A DNA stretch of 64,000 bases from Linnemannia schmuckeri (lineage: Eukaryota > Mortierellomycota > Mortierellomycetes > Mortierellales > Mortierellaceae): the NCBI GenBank assembly GCA_029449235.1, contig JANATG010000004.1, positions 2,418,001 through 2,482,000 on the forward strand. The letters are read 5' to 3'. The notes under the pieces are model-generated. The model worked only from the letters and a program-made list of their open reading frames with translations. It ran no database searches and was not told the origin of the DNA. Every line of letters starts with the position of its first letter. The stretch's first letter is position 1. Positions 24,149 through 36,400 of the stretch are shown here, piece by piece. A program made the position numbers and the translations under genes.

Positions 24149-25271
24149 CACAGAGTAATAAAAACATAGCCCCCAGATTCACAAGTTCCTACCCTGGGTG
24201 GTGGGTGTTGTTAGGCTACCGTTGGGCTGTGCATAATGGTTGATAAAATCACAGGAAAAAAAAGAAATTAAGAAATCAAAGCATCGACACGGTACTTCCA
24301 GGGTAAGGGCACAGCCCAATGGAAAGGAAAACTTGAGAGTAAGGCAGACAGCCACTGCTATAAAACACCATCGACACTTCTTCTCTTCTCTCCTTTCTGC
24401 TCTTCTTCACTCAGACTCTCCCCCTCCTCTTCGTTCAGTCCTTTCGCCATCGTATATCACCCTCGATCTCACTCACCTTTCTCACCTTCGCGCCATACTA
24501 CAGCCCACCCTTTTTATTGCTTCACTGCAACCGCCTCCCTCCCTCCCCCTTTTCGCCCGCTCGCTCTTAAAAAAGGCTCTTACGCGTATTCGGCTGAAAA
24601 AAAACACCACCATTGAAACACGCTGCTTGAGAGTCCCTTGCATAACACCTTTCAAGTCCAGGAAGATCAACTCACATACTGTGCACTTGCCGCTGACAGT
24701 CCTCGTACCATTAATATCAACTCATTGCCAGGTACGAGACGCGCGGCTCGGGTGCTGTCTGAGTGAGAGAGAAAGCAATGTATTTGCAAGCTACAAAAGT
24801 AATTGATGCCTCTCCCATACGCGACGCTAACCACCATCGCTTGATGGATGAGCATAAATATTTCATTCAACAGTTATAAAGGCGCCATTACAAGCAACAA
24901 GGCAACAACAACAGAAACACGCAAATTTATCGCCGCCATCTTTCTCTCTTGGGGTAAGTAGGCACGCTTTTGTAAGCATTGGGACACGCACTGACTCTGC
25001 TTCATTCACACTCACAGATGCTGACAATCATTTTTTGCGTGCATGTTGGTTTTCTGTTCAAAGAGATTCGGAGCGAGTTCCAGTCCTCTCCTTATCAGAT
25101 TGTCATCATCCACAAACTCTCACTTGATCTCAATAATCTCCTTTTTATCTTCAAGGTAAGGACGACCATCAGGGATGCCTTGTTTTCTGTTCTTGACTGA
25201 CCGAAAACGCAAACCATAACTTTTACCTTTTATTTTTTTAATTGATACTTTTTTCTAATAGTACACAAATC
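24149..25271 (+). promoter_or_regulatory. Upstream region and probable 5' UTR introns of the STAND gene
   Basis: CT-rich strip at 24370-24560, typical of promoters in this window, then a leader. Candidate 5' UTR introns use a donor near 24955 (GTAAGT) and a donor at 25156 (GTAAGG) with the acceptor at 25260-25261, ten bases before the chosen ATG. Confidence 0.45.
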
Positions 25272-28200
25272 ATGACCATCGATTCACGTACAGCCCCGCC
25301 GAAATCCCCAGGAATGGAGCGTGCTGTCGCTCATACTGCTGTCAAGAGCGCCGCTTTGGGCCTAAAGTCATCGGTAATCTCACTCAACAGCTGCAAGGAC
25401 ATTTTTTCCGAGAATGTCACCAGGCCTGGTATTAGGACTGGTCTGCCTCGACTTCAGGATCGAATCGAGAGGACTGAGCAACTGGTCTACTGTAGGACCT
25501 TGCTTCTCCAGCATTCATCGCCAACACCGACACCCAATCTGGACAAGGCGGAGCTCGAATGGCTAGAAGAAATGGACAAGGACCTCGAGGAGCAGGAGCG
25601 ACTGCGGTGGATTGCTACAAGGATGGTGGAGGAGTTTGTGCAGGACGCCGTCAAAGACTCTATTAAGATTGCGGAGATCGTCGCCCTCGGACCCGTTCTG
25701 GAGAAGGAGCCATACCGCAAGGCATTCTCATCCATCTTCGGTGAGTTTGACAACGCCCGTCTCCTGGACGTCAGTCTACTCCAAGGTCTTGTTCAGCTGG
25801 TTCAGTCCAACTCAGCCGGATACCTTGAGGCTGACGACTTGGTCAAGATCCTAAGCATCCTCAGAGTTCGTCTGCAGGAAACGCATGGGCAGTCGTCAGA
25901 GTATTCCTACCATCTTACCTTGGCTGTCGCACGGATCTTGGATGTAATGGCGGAGCACGAGGTCAAGGACCTGGATCGAGTAGTCGAGCATGAGCCGCTG
26001 TCTGGAATCTTGTCGGGACTGAAGGGTAGCTCGGACCCTTACATGATGTACCAGGCCTGTTATGCATTTCAAGCACTGCAGTATGTCCCTGATGACGAGA
26101 CAGTGTTACAAACGGTTCTCAGGAAGTCTAGTGGGGTCGTGGATGGACTGGTCAAGATCTCGGCCGTTTTCAAGCTAGACCTGGGTGCTGTGCTTGAGGG
26201 ACTTCAGTGTTTGCAGGAAGGACTTGAGGGAGTCAAGGAGGCATTCAGTAGCGCTTTTGAGGTTGCCAGTACCGTCTATGAAGGGGTGAATTCGCTTATG
26301 GAGAGTGGTCGAGGTATTTTGGACAATCTCAAGGACGAGTACGGGTCTGGGAAGAGGCGACCATGGTATGCAGCCATCCGTGCCGCTCACGCCCTTGTCC
26401 AGTCTGGTCAGCTAAAGGATCTCAACTCATTAATCTACAAGGCACCCTGTCGCCACGACCCTTTATTTCAGTGGGGAATCTGTCAGCTACTGGCCGAGAT
26501 CGCATCTGATGCTGTCTGGGACACCAACGTTCGTTTGAAAGCTGTCGTTCTCCTTGGAGAACTGTACAAGAACGATCTAGAGTGGGGTCAGGATGGGAGC
26601 GTCAAAACCTGGATGCTGAGCATCATTGGCCAACTTGGCGCCTCTTCCGACCAGGCTGTCAGAGATAGCGCCCGTAACTTGTTCAAGGATGTCAGCCAGG
26701 ATGAAGTTGCCGCCTCCAGTTTTCCATACCCACTGAGAAGCCGTCTCCCTCTGCCTACGTCCTCACCGACGCTCGCACGAGTCCTAGTCATTCCCGATGT
26801 CGAGTACGATTTGTACAGGCTGAAGCTGCAACAACTGGAGGAATACAGAAAAGGTGTCTATATTCCTCCTCAGGCGAAACCAAGCTTGAAATCGGGTGAC
26901 GACACGCTGTTTCCACTCATGGAAGAGGCACAAGAGTTCTTGACCGGACATCGACAAGTAATGCTAGTGCTGGGAGATTCTGGTTCCGGCAAATCGACAT
27001 TCATCCGCGAGCTGGAGCATACTCTGTGGAAGAACTACAAGAAGTACGGACCCATCCCTCTCTACATCAACCTCCCGACCATCGACAACCCAGCCCAGGA
27101 CTTAATCGAGAAGCAGCTGCAGTACCACAACTTCTCGGAGGACCAGATCCGCGAGATAAAGTTGCACCGCCAGCTTGTCCTCATCTGCGACGGTTACGAC
27201 GAAAGTCAGCTCAAGGTCAACATCCACACTACCAACCAGTTCAACCAGCCTGGACAGTGGAAAGTCAAGATCGTCATCAGCTGCCGCACACAGTACTTAG
27301 GACAAGACTACCGCTCTCGCTTCCAACCCCAGCCTGCCGATCGGCACCAGCGCATAGCTACGGATCTCTTCCGGGAGGCCGTGGTCGCAGCGTTCTCAAG
27401 AGCTCAAATTCAGCAATATGTCGACGAGTATGTCAAAGAGCTGCCTGCGCACGATGCTCTCAAGGACGGTCTTTCATGGACAGCCGAGGAGTACATGGAC
27501 AAGCTGGCCAACATCCCCAATCTCATGGATCTGGTCTCAAATCCCTTCCTTCTGACTCTAGCCCTGGACGCTCTACCATCTGTTGTTGGCTCCAAGACGG
27601 ATCTTTCATCAATCAGGATCACACGCGTGCAGCTGTACGACAGTTTCGTCAAGCAATGGCTCGAGGTCAACCGGAAGCGACTGGAGAGTAGCCCGCTGAG
27701 TGCCGAGGAGCGAGAAGAGTTGTACCTGCTTATCGAAGACAACTTTTCTTATCAGGGCATCCTCTACCAGAAGGACCTTTCCACAGCGATCTTTATGGAA
27801 CACGGAGGGCGTCCAGTTGTCAAGTATACCCATCTCCGCGACAAGAACACATGGAAGGCTGCGTTTTTCAGTCCGAGCGGCCAGGCTAAGTTGCTCCGAG
27901 AATCCAGTACGGTGATGCGGTCCGGTGCCTATTTTCAGTTCCTCCATCGATCGCTGCTGGAGTACTTTTATTCAAGGACGATCTACGACCCTATGGATTA
28001 CGACACCGATGCTGAAGGCTCTGAGGAGCGCGCACAGATGTACGACCTCAATACCAGCCTTGCGCAGAGGAGCATTATCGATGAACGGTCAATCGTTCAG
28101 TTTTTAGCGGAGCGAGTGCGACAAGATCCTTCCTTGGAACAACAGCTCCGCTCAGTCGTTGACCAGTCTAAGACCGATGCCACCGCTGCCGTTGCCGCCG

Positions 28201-30407
28201 CCAACGCGATCTCTATCCTGGTCAGAGCTGGTGTTACATTCCATGATGCCGATCTTCGAGGTATTAGGGTCCCTGAAGCCGACCTCTCAAACGGACAGTT
28301 CGACTCTGCCCAATTTCAAGGAGCCATCATGACGGGCGTCAACCTTGCGCGGACCTGGTTGCGGCAGGCGGATATGACTGGTGCGCAGATGGAAGGCGTG
28401 CAATTCGGCGAACTGCTCTACCTCGAGCTGGACGAAGTTGTGTCAGTCTGCGCCTTTTCACCTGATACAAGGATGGTAGCTGTTGGCCTCTTGTTTGGAT
28501 CTTTCAACATATATGAAACAACAAACTGGTCAAGAGTCCATAAGCTCATAGGACATACCCAAATTATCCAGGATTGCGCATTCTCTCCCAACAGCCAGAA
28601 ATTCGCATCTGCTAGCTGGGATCACACTGTACGAGTGTGGGACACCGCCAGCGGCGGTGAGGTTTTCATGGTCTTGGAGGGACATACCGGCGGCGTGTTG
28701 AGTGTTTCCTTCTCTCCCTGCGGCAAGCATATCGCTTCGAGCGGAATGGACGGAACGATACGACTGTGGGACTCGCAAACAGGAGACGTACTTTCTATTT
28801 TGAAGGCTCAAACTAGGCCAGTCGAGAATGTCAGGTATTCAGCAGATGGACGGCGGCTGATATCGAGCAGCAAGGACAGAACGATCCGGTTTTGGGACTC
28901 AACGACGGGAGAGCTTGATGCTGTTTGGGAGGCTTCCTTGGGTGGGGATTTGGAGAAGTACCATCCACGTCATTCCCAAGATGGACGATGGATTGCCTGT
29001 TGTTATGAAGACGGCCGTGTACAACTTTGGGACACGATGGGCTCTGGAGGGCCAGGTCCGCTCTTACGCGGCCATACTGGTCCCGTTACAGGAATCGCAT
29101 TCTCACCAAATGGCCAGTGGATTGCATCTGCCGGCAACGACAAGACAGTGAGATTATGGGATGCATCAACGGGAATCCTCATTTCTACTTTGACAGGCCA
29201 TACGCTCGCAGTGAGCGATGTGGCCTTTTCTCCGGATGGTCTCCAGCTTGTGTCGGGAGGAAATGACAAGAAAGTGCGGCTGTGGGAGGTCAACGCCAGT
29301 TTGTCTAGTATTGAAACGCAAGAACGACAAATGGGTCATGCTCAAAAGCTTGCCTACTCTCTCGATGGTCAGGCAATTCTCTCTCTTAGCGGGAGTATCA
29401 TCCAACAGTGGGATCGCATGACAGGATCGCTTGGGCCGGTGTCGTTCGAGTTTCCGGATGTTCTATCGATCGATACCAAGGAGTTCCCCCCGAATGGGAA
29501 TCAGATCACAGACCACCTCCGTAAAATATCTTCCCGGCGTATTGGCTCTTTGTTTGTCAACTACTTTTCGAAAGCTCCGAAAAAGGTGGAGATTGTGAGC
29601 TATTCGCCTTGCTGTCGCTGGGTTGCTTTTTCCGACAGGGGGCACACTGTCAGTCTGCAGGACCTTTACGACACCAAGCAACGCCACATTCTTCTTGAGG
29701 CAAGGAAAGGGAGAAAAGACGAAGACAACACAATAGGCGGCATAGCATTCTCGCGTGATGGACAACAGCTTGTGGTTGGGTCTTGGGATGGCACCGTTTG
29801 GCTCTTCGATCCTCAATCAAGAACCCTTCTGACGACCAAGACGCTGATACAGGAACGAGTTTTGGTGGTGACGTACTCGCCGAGCGGTCGGCAACTTGCC
29901 TTGGGCACCGACAGTTCGCTCTACCTTTGGGATCTGCAGTCCAACGAGCCAAGAATCAAACTGGATGGGCACTCCGGTCTGGTCGGCTGTATTGCCTACT
30001 CGCCCTGCGGCCAATGGCTTGCCTCCGGTAGTGAAGATGAGACAGTTCGACTCTGGCATCGACAAACAGGCGAGGAGGAGAGCTGGCTATGTGTCTCCGT
30101 GATTCGAGGATTCTTTGGATCTGTTGAGGATGTGGTATGGCATCCGGTTGTACCTATGGAGCTTGCGACAGCCTGCAAGGATGGATCTATCAGAGTATGG
30201 CGAGTCTCGAGTGGTGGTAATGGTGATGGAAACACTGTTGCCAAATTGCTCTGGGGCAGTAACCCTAGTTTTCTCTGTGCCGCGGGTCTCGTCTTCAAGG
30301 ACGCCACTGGTCTGAGCTTGCCCTGCCGAAAGCTGTTGGTTCAGAGGGGCGCTGTTGGCGACGCCTTGGCTGAGGGAGAAGAACCAAATGTTGCGCAGTC
30401 GCCATAG
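25272..30407 (+). CDS. STAND NTPase: helical N-terminus, NACHT, pentapeptide-like linker, WD40 propeller(s)
   Basis: Uninterrupted frame of 1711 residues from ATG 25272 (MTIDSRTAPPKSPG). Fungal STAND proteins sense non-self or stress ligands by the repeat domain and switch through the NTPase. Residues 1-540 are helical, possibly ARM/HEAT-like. NACHT: Walker A GDSGSGKST near 567, Walker B LVLICDGYDE near 637, then the helical arm with RSGAYFQFLHRSLLEYF near 890. Residues about 990-1056 show pentapeptide-like A(D/N)LxG strings (FHDADLRG, GVNLARTW, QADMTGAQ). About 13 WD40 repeats follow to about 1640; several are canonical (FSPNGQWIASAGNDKTVRLWD) and two are very divergent. A short tail (AKLLWGSNPSFLCAAGL...LLVQRGAVGD) ends the protein. 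No N-terminal effector fold is recognised. All motifs are intact. Confidence 0.9.
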   Translation: MTIDSRTAPPKSPGMERAVAHTAVKSAALGLKSSVISLNSCKDIFSENVTRPGIRTGLPRLQDRIERTEQLVYCRTLLLQHSSPTPTPNLDKAELEWLEEMDKDLEEQERLRWIATRMVEEFVQDAVKDSIKIAEIVALGPVLEKEPYRKAFSSIFGEFDNARLLDVSLLQGLVQLVQSNSAGYLEADDLVKILSILRVRLQETHGQSSEYSYHLTLAVARILDVMAEHEVKDLDRVVEHEPLSGILSGLKGSSDPYMMYQACYAFQALQYVPDDETVLQTVLRKSSGVVDGLVKISAVFKLDLGAVLEGLQCLQEGLEGVKEAFSSAFEVASTVYEGVNSLMESGRGILDNLKDEYGSGKRRPWYAAIRAAHALVQSGQLKDLNSLIYKAPCRHDPLFQWGICQLLAEIASDAVWDTNVRLKAVVLLGELYKNDLEWGQDGSVKTWMLSIIGQLGASSDQAVRDSARNLFKDVSQDEVAASSFPYPLRSRLPLPTSSPTLARVLVIPDVEYDLYRLKLQQLEEYRKGVYIPPQAKPSLKSGDDTLFPLMEEAQEFLTGHRQVMLVLGDSGSGKSTFIRELEHTLWKNYKKYGPIPLYINLPTIDNPAQDLIEKQLQYHNFSEDQIREIKLHRQLVLICDGYDESQLKVNIHTTNQFNQPGQWKVKIVISCRTQYLGQDYRSRFQPQPADRHQRIATDLFREAVVAAFSRAQIQQYVDEYVKELPAHDALKDGLSWTAEEYMDKLANIPNLMDLVSNPFLLTLALDALPSVVGSKTDLSSIRITRVQLYDSFVKQWLEVNRKRLESSPLSAEEREELYLLIEDNFSYQGILYQKDLSTAIFMEHGGRPVVKYTHLRDKNTWKAAFFSPSGQAKLLRESSTVMRSGAYFQFLHRSLLEYFYSRTIYDPMDYDTDAEGSEERAQMYDLNTSLAQRSIIDERSIVQFLAERVRQDPSLEQQLRSVVDQSKTDATAAVAAANAISILVRAGVTFHDADLRGIRVPEADLSNGQFDSAQFQGAIMTGVNLARTWLRQADMTGAQMEGVQFGELLYLELDEVVSVCAFSPDTRMVAVGLLFGSFNIYETTNWSRVHKLIGHTQIIQDCAFSPNSQKFASASWDHTVRVWDTASGGEVFMVLEGHTGGVLSVSFSPCGKHIASSGMDGTIRLWDSQTGDVLSILKAQTRPVENVRYSADGRRLISSSKDRTIRFWDSTTGELDAVWEASLGGDLEKYHPRHSQDGRWIACCYEDGRVQLWDTMGSGGPGPLLRGHTGPVTGIAFSPNGQWIASAGNDKTVRLWDASTGILISTLTGHTLAVSDVAFSPDGLQLVSGGNDKKVRLWEVNASLSSIETQERQMGHAQKLAYSLDGQAILSLSGSIIQQWDRMTGSLGPVSFEFPDVLSIDTKEFPPNGNQITDHLRKISSRRIGSLFVNYFSKAPKKVEIVSYSPCCRWVAFSDRGHTVSLQDLYDTKQRHILLEARKGRKDEDNTIGGIAFSRDGQQLVVGSWDGTVWLFDPQSRTLLTTKTLIQERVLVVTYSPSGRQLALGTDSSLYLWDLQSNEPRIKLDGHSGLVGCIAYSPCGQWLASGSEDETVRLWHRQTGEEESWLCVSVIRGFFGSVEDVVWHPVVPMELATACKDGSIRVWRVSSGGNGDGNTVAKLLWGSNPSFLCAAGLVFKDATGLSLPCRKLLVQRGAVGDALAEGEEPNVAQSP

Positions 30408-31016
30408 AGTATACGTCATTTTTTTTTCAATCAAAACAGCAAAAGAATACATGATTTCAAAACAAGATTTTTTATATCTGTGTTGTTGTATTGCTGATCT
30501 CGTTTGCGCCTGAGCCAGTTTGAGTCCCTGCTATTTTTTTTTCTAGATAGGGTTCTGATTAGACATGCTTTTCAGACGTTTCAAATCAACATAACCATAA
30601 AAGAAAAAATGCTTATGGGCGCACTTGAATCGACGACAAAAAAAGGATTCACCTACTGACAACAAGACAAGGAAATTGGGGCTATCCTTATTGCATTTCA
30701 TTGGGTGTAGTGCTCCCACGTTGTCAAAATAATGAAGCTGCGGCTGTCTATGCAAATATGCACACACTATCTTCTTTTTTTCAATTGCTGTGAACGCCGT
30801 TCATCTGTTTCCTAGGAAGAGTACGCGTACGCGCCGTACCTTTTTTTATTCAAAAAAGGGCATTGAGCACAGTCACACTTTTCGATTTCATCGTCATTGA
30901 CTGTTCCTGGCGTGGAGTTAAAAGCGTACGGAACGCGCTTCCGTTTTTGTGATCCCTTACCTCATCTCATTCACAACCTCCACATTCACAACCCCTTTAC
31001 AGCAACCAAAGCAAAG
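30408..31016. other. Intergenic between STAND gene and S-formylglutathione hydrolase
   Basis: AT-rich 3' flank then a short leader before the esterase start. A palindromic ACGCGTACGCGC-like string near 30822 is the only notable sequence. Confidence 0.45.
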
Positions 31017-32828
31017 ATGACTCTCACCCTGGTCTCGCAAAGCAAGCACTTCGGAGGACTTCTCACAAAGTACACTCATGCCTCGGCCGTCAACCAATGC
31101 ACCATGACCTTCAACGTCTTCCTCCCCAAGGCCGCTGCCGAGGACCAGACCAAAGTTCCCGTACGTCCCTACGCGACTTGCACCCTCTTCTTTCATTTCA
31201 TTGTTACGACGACCAATTGCTCGTATCTTGCGAGTACATCGCCCTAACAGATGTATTAATCTCGTTTTAATTGATGAAAAACAAACATGGGGAAATTTTA
31301 GGTGCTTTACTGCTTGGGAGGATTGACAGCGACAGAAGACAACTTTGCTCAGAAGGCCGGTGCTGCTTCCAGGGCTGCCCAGTACGGACTCGCCTTGGTC
31401 TTTCCCGACACCTCCCCCCGTAATGCTTTCCTGCAAATCTGACTTTATTTAACCCGATTTGTTGCCAACTGAGACAGACAATTGCGATGGATGGTTCGGC
31501 TAACCATGGATTCTATTGCGTGATACAACATCTACTTAGGCGGCGTCGACTTCGCTGAGGCCGGTGCTAGCGAGGACATTGGATACAGTAAGTACATCCT
31601 CCCCTTCAGCAGCAACACAGGATAACATTTTCTGTTGCCACATCGGGTCAACTGCGGCATCCATACAATCTTGGGCTCTAATTATTTACCTCATACAATA
31701 TTCTGTTTGATGCACTTCAATAGGCGCTGGATTCTACTTGAACGCTACTCAGGCACCATGGAACAAGAACTGGAAGATGTACGATTACATCTCCAAGGAG
31801 CTGCCCCAGGTCCTTTCTGCCAACCTCCCCATCGTATGTATTTTCGGAATTTTTTGATCAGTTATGATTTAAAAACGACAATGGATGGATTTCTTGGAGA
31901 TGATCAATCACCTTTTGGAGCATTACGTTCACTCACATTTGCTTCTTTTTGTATCGATACAGGATATCTCCCGTTCATCCATCACCGGGCACTCCATGGT
32001 AAGAGTGAAAAGCAATGACAGGACGACTACGTACCTGCTCTAGCGTGGTGATCCAATTTGTTAGGTCACTTCTCTCACACACCCTAATACTAACTTTTTC
32101 TTCTACGTTTGACGTTTGTGTTCAATAGGGCGGACATGGAGCTCTGACCATCTTCCTGAAAAACCAGACCGCCTACAAGGTAAAACACGAAAGCAGAATA
32201 CACCCTTGTTCATCTGTCGAAACAAAATCCTACTGGAATCTTCTTCAACCACAAAGCTCATCTCTAACACTCCTTTTGTTTGTGTGTGTGTGTATTCTAT
32301 GTTTGTTAATTTAGTCGGTCTCAGCGTTCGCTCCTATTTTGCATCTGACAAAATCCAACTGGGGCCGCTTCGCTCTGCCAAAGTATTTGGGCGATGACGA
32401 GTCGACCTGGAAGGAATACGACTCTATCGAGCTCTTCAAACACCATCATGCCCAAAAGACCCTCCGCACCGACGTCCACGTCTTCATCGACCAGGTACAA
32501 ATCCCATTTTTTTTTTTTTGGTCAACAGTAACAAAAAAAAAAGCATCGCCGCAATGAACAGTTTTTTTTTTTTTTTGTTCTTCTTCATCCTCTCTAACCG
32601 CTATCTATTGTGAAACACGTATTACAATAGGGCACGGGAGACAAGTTCTTGAAGGACAACTTGCACACTGCGGACTTGATCGCCTTTGTTGAACAGGCAG
32701 GACTCAAGAACCAGTTCACGATCCGCTACCAGGACGGATACGACCACGGATACTTCTTCATCTCCACCTTTGCCAATGACCACGTCGACCACCACGCCAA
32801 GGCCCTCGGCCTTACTCTCTCTCACTAA
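31017..32828 (+). CDS. ESD: S-formylglutathione hydrolase (esterase D family)
   Basis: Predicted 294 residues in eight exons: 31017-31160, 31302-31419, 31540-31587, 31724-31833, 31963-31998, 32129-32179, 32315-32494 and 32631-32828. It hydrolyses S-formylglutathione to formate and glutathione, the last step of cytosolic formaldehyde detoxification. The alpha/beta-hydrolase family motifs are complete: PVLYCLGGLTATEDNF, FPDTSPRG, the nucleophile elbow ITGHSMGGHGALT assembled across the exon 5/6 join, the acid in VHVFIDQGTGDKF, and the catalytic His in QDGYDHGYFFI. Exon 5 is only 36 nt. Length is that of the family (about 280-295). The gene runs convergently with Argonaute. Confidence 0.95.
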
Positions 32829-33053
32829 GATCTCTCAGCTAGAGAGAATACATAAAGACAAAATAAGAATATGGTATCCCCCTAAATCATCTATTTTGTC
32901 ACCAACTAACAATAAAAAAAAACAACCAAAAGGCAGATTTTTTTTCTTTTTTTTTTTAAAAAAAAAATTCCAATTTTTATTTACTGCCTTTCTCGCGTGC
33001 TCCAGTGTCAGAGAACAACATGTCCAGGCTTTGACCATGCAAAAAGAAAAAAG

Positions 33054-33085
<32 letters not shown>

Positions 33086-33317
33086 AAAACAACATAAACA
33101 AACGAATTTTGAGGCTCCTGAACACTGCAAGTTGCTACTCATGGATATACTAATATTCTTTCTTCTCCTTTCCTTTTGATATTTTGATATTAGTTGACTC
33201 CCGTCACTCCTGCCCTGATTCTTATGTTAGAGAGATGGGGAGCGGGGACGGGGAAAATAGGTAATTGTTATTTTTTTTGTCTCTAAGACGGAGGTGTCGC
33301 CTTGCTAATGTCGTCTT
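32829..33317. other. Convergent 3' region between esterase D and Argonaute
   Basis: AT-rich spacer with a 30-nt A tract (33054-33083). No gene is seen. Confidence 0.5.
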
Positions 33318-33392
33318 TTACATAAAATACATGACTAAACAATAGAAAAAAAGGAAACGAATGATGAGTGACACGACCAAACAAGAATATTG

Positions 33393-33427
<35 letters not shown>

Positions 33428-36400
33428 AAAGGTGAAAGGTGAAAGGTGACAACAAAAAAAGAAAAACTTACCACGGAGGAGATCAGGCTTGACGGCAAGA
33501 TAGGTACTCTCATCGGCGTTGCTCTCACTGGACTCGGTGTCCGACCAACGCTCACCCTTGGAGTGGAAACGCGCGCGGGCAGCAACCAAATGGGCGTAGT
33601 ACGCGGCAGGGACAAGAGAGACGGTACGGGTGCAGCGGGCATAAAGGTGGCACAACTTGTATGTAAACTCCTGGAGGCTGTCTGAGGTGAACCTGTTCTC
33701 GTCGTAAAGGACATGGTAATGCGTGGGACGCGAAGTGCCGTGCAATCCGGCGTGCGACTGTAAGTAAAAGTCAAATTCAAAGGGGTGGACAATGCCAGTG
33801 TCGACCACCGTTCCGGCCATACAATTGCCGTTGCGATCTCCCTCCTCTCGTTTCGTGGGGAAAAAACGGGCATGGTGACGCTTCTGAACGACGACAAAGG
33901 TTATAGTGGGTCTGTAGTTGGCATCCAAGGTAGTGCAGGCGGCACGAACCGACGCGACCTCCGAGCGCAAGACCTCAGCAAACTGACCCTCAGACACACC
34001 GTCGCGGTAGAACAAGATTCGCTCAGGCTTCTGACCGCAGGTCTGGAAGAACGTACGGAGCAGCTCAACAACCATGCCTCCGAGATCCGCAATGGTTTCG
34101 GTCCTGGCAGTCTGGACACGGACGGTAGCGGCATAACGAGCGGCCTTGGCATCCATGGAACCGACTAAAGAGGCAATCGAGGGGCGGGTAGTGTCACCGG
34201 GCGAAGGGTGACTAACATCGGCACCAAACAAGATGGTGGGTTTCTGCGTCAAGAAAGGGGTCTGGTTGGGTGATAAGAACGCGTTCATGCCTCCGAGCTT
34301 AACGTTGATCTTGAGACAAACGTTGGCGCAGTACTGCTTCTTGGGTTGACGAGTGTGCGACATCTGGACACACTGGGTGGGGATACCGATGACTGTATCA
34401 CTAACACGCTTGATCTCGGCGTACAAGGGCACACCGGTGTTGGGCAAGATGCACACCAAGAGCTGAGGCTGAGACTTGACAGCGTTTCCTGCACGCATCC
34501 AGGCGTTCTTGAGACTGCCCTCAATGTCTCCGTGAGGGTTGGCGTACAAGATTGGGGGCTGTTTGTTGGGGATGGTCATACCGGTGTCGACGCAAGTGAC
34601 GATCAACTCGCGGATGAAGGCCTGAGCGAAGGTCAGAGGCAAGTCCCGCTCGGTTCCGAAGACAACTACACCCCAAGAACCCAAGGTAGCACCAGTGGCA
34701 ACACGCTTGTCGCGCAAGTTCCAGGCACCGTCACGGGGGACAAAGTTAGCCTGGCGAGAGGAAGGGTGGTACGAGATGGTGGGTGCAGGCAAAACACGGG
34801 CTATGATATTAAAAGTAGAAGTAGCACAAACATCGGTCAGGTAGGGCTCTCAGTGAGACATTTGAATTTGATCCGCAATAGTTACCGAAACAATAAAAAA
34901 AGAAACGAGGGACTGCTTACCGTTGATCTGAACCATCTCGGTAGCAACCTTCATGCCGAAATCGTTCAGGAACTCGTTTTCGTGGTAGTTGAGAATTTTG
35001 AGACCCTCCTTGATCTTGTTGGCACGAACCTGGGGAGGCTGGCAGGTAAACTTGATCATGTCCGCGGTCTGCTTCTCGTTCAATTTCTTGATATGGCGCT
35101 GGCCCTATATTATTCAACAAGCAGAGAGGAAGGAAGAAGACTTTAGTGTCAACGTATGTGCCAAGAGACCTTGTAACCCTAAACAAGTAACACCTTTTCT
35201 TCCTTTTGAATTTCAGTGTATTACCTCAAGGACAGTGCAGATCTCCATGGGAAGAAAGACATCCCTGCCGGTGACGACACAGGGCATGAAGGGATATTGT
35301 AGACGTCTGCCATAAGTCTGGAAGAAGTAGGTAGCAACATCGGTTTTGGTGTTCTCCTTCATGAACGAAGTCGAGCTGGCGGGGGTGGGGGTCAACTTGG
35401 TGATCTTGAACTTGCGCTTGACCTCACTACGATGAGTGACCTTGATGAGCAGGCCACGCAAAGACTTTTCCAACTTGGCGCGATCACGATCCGAGAATCC
35501 ACGACGCAAATCATCTATAACAAAATGTATGAAACAAAAAAAAAGGGTGGAATATATTAGCAACTGAACAGGAAACACTAACGCCTGCGTCGAAGTGTTC
35601 AATTAAGGCATGATGAAGCGATGCAATCTTATGTGCATTTGATAATTTCCTTACCGATATTTCGACGATCGAGGATCTTGACGGCCAGCTCCAAGAGCGA
35701 ACCCGACTGATAGTAGGCGGTCGCAGCGACGTCCAAGTTGATCATCATGCGGCCTAGGGGGAGGCAGACATATTATTGTTGTTTAGTAAAGGTATGGGTA
35801 TTGGTGACATAAAATTTCAAAGGTAATTCAACAAACTCCATTAGAAAACCCGTCAAGACATCCAATTGTTTGATGTCTAGCAACCTACCCATAGTAGGTC
35901 TGGCAGACTGGTAGAAACCGTTCCAGACTTCGACACCTCCATACAAGGGCTGGGCGCCATCAGGAGTGAAGAATGAACGGCCGACGCTCGAGTAGAGCAT
36001 GGCGGGCTTGTGACGGATGAGGATGTCCAAGGCCATGATGGCGGTGAGACAGTTGGGACTGAGGGCCGACTTTGCGTTCAAGAAGCGGTGAAGCTCCTCT
36101 AGGTTAATTTCGGAGGCTTTCTTGATCTTGACCTTGAAGGCACGAGGAGGGCGACGGGGAACGACACCTTTGGGAACCTCATCTTCGGGTAAGGTAATCT
36201 ATAACATTAGACATTTCAAAGGGTCAAAGGTAAGAAAGAAGGTTTGCGGTTGAAACAATTGAACGAAAAATAAATGACCTCAGTTCGTTATTCATATAGG
36301 CTTGAAACTTGCAAATAAAAAAGGTGGATGTGGATTATGCAAATGGTATGCAAAGGTTCCGCTATAATGTTTGTGCGCCTCGTTAGTTTCTCACTCTCTC

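Noticed and set aside
33283..33315. Alternative Argonaute terminal exon ending KATPPS
   Set aside because: The 17-nt exon at 33318-33334 restores the conserved aromatic Argonaute C-terminus in frame.
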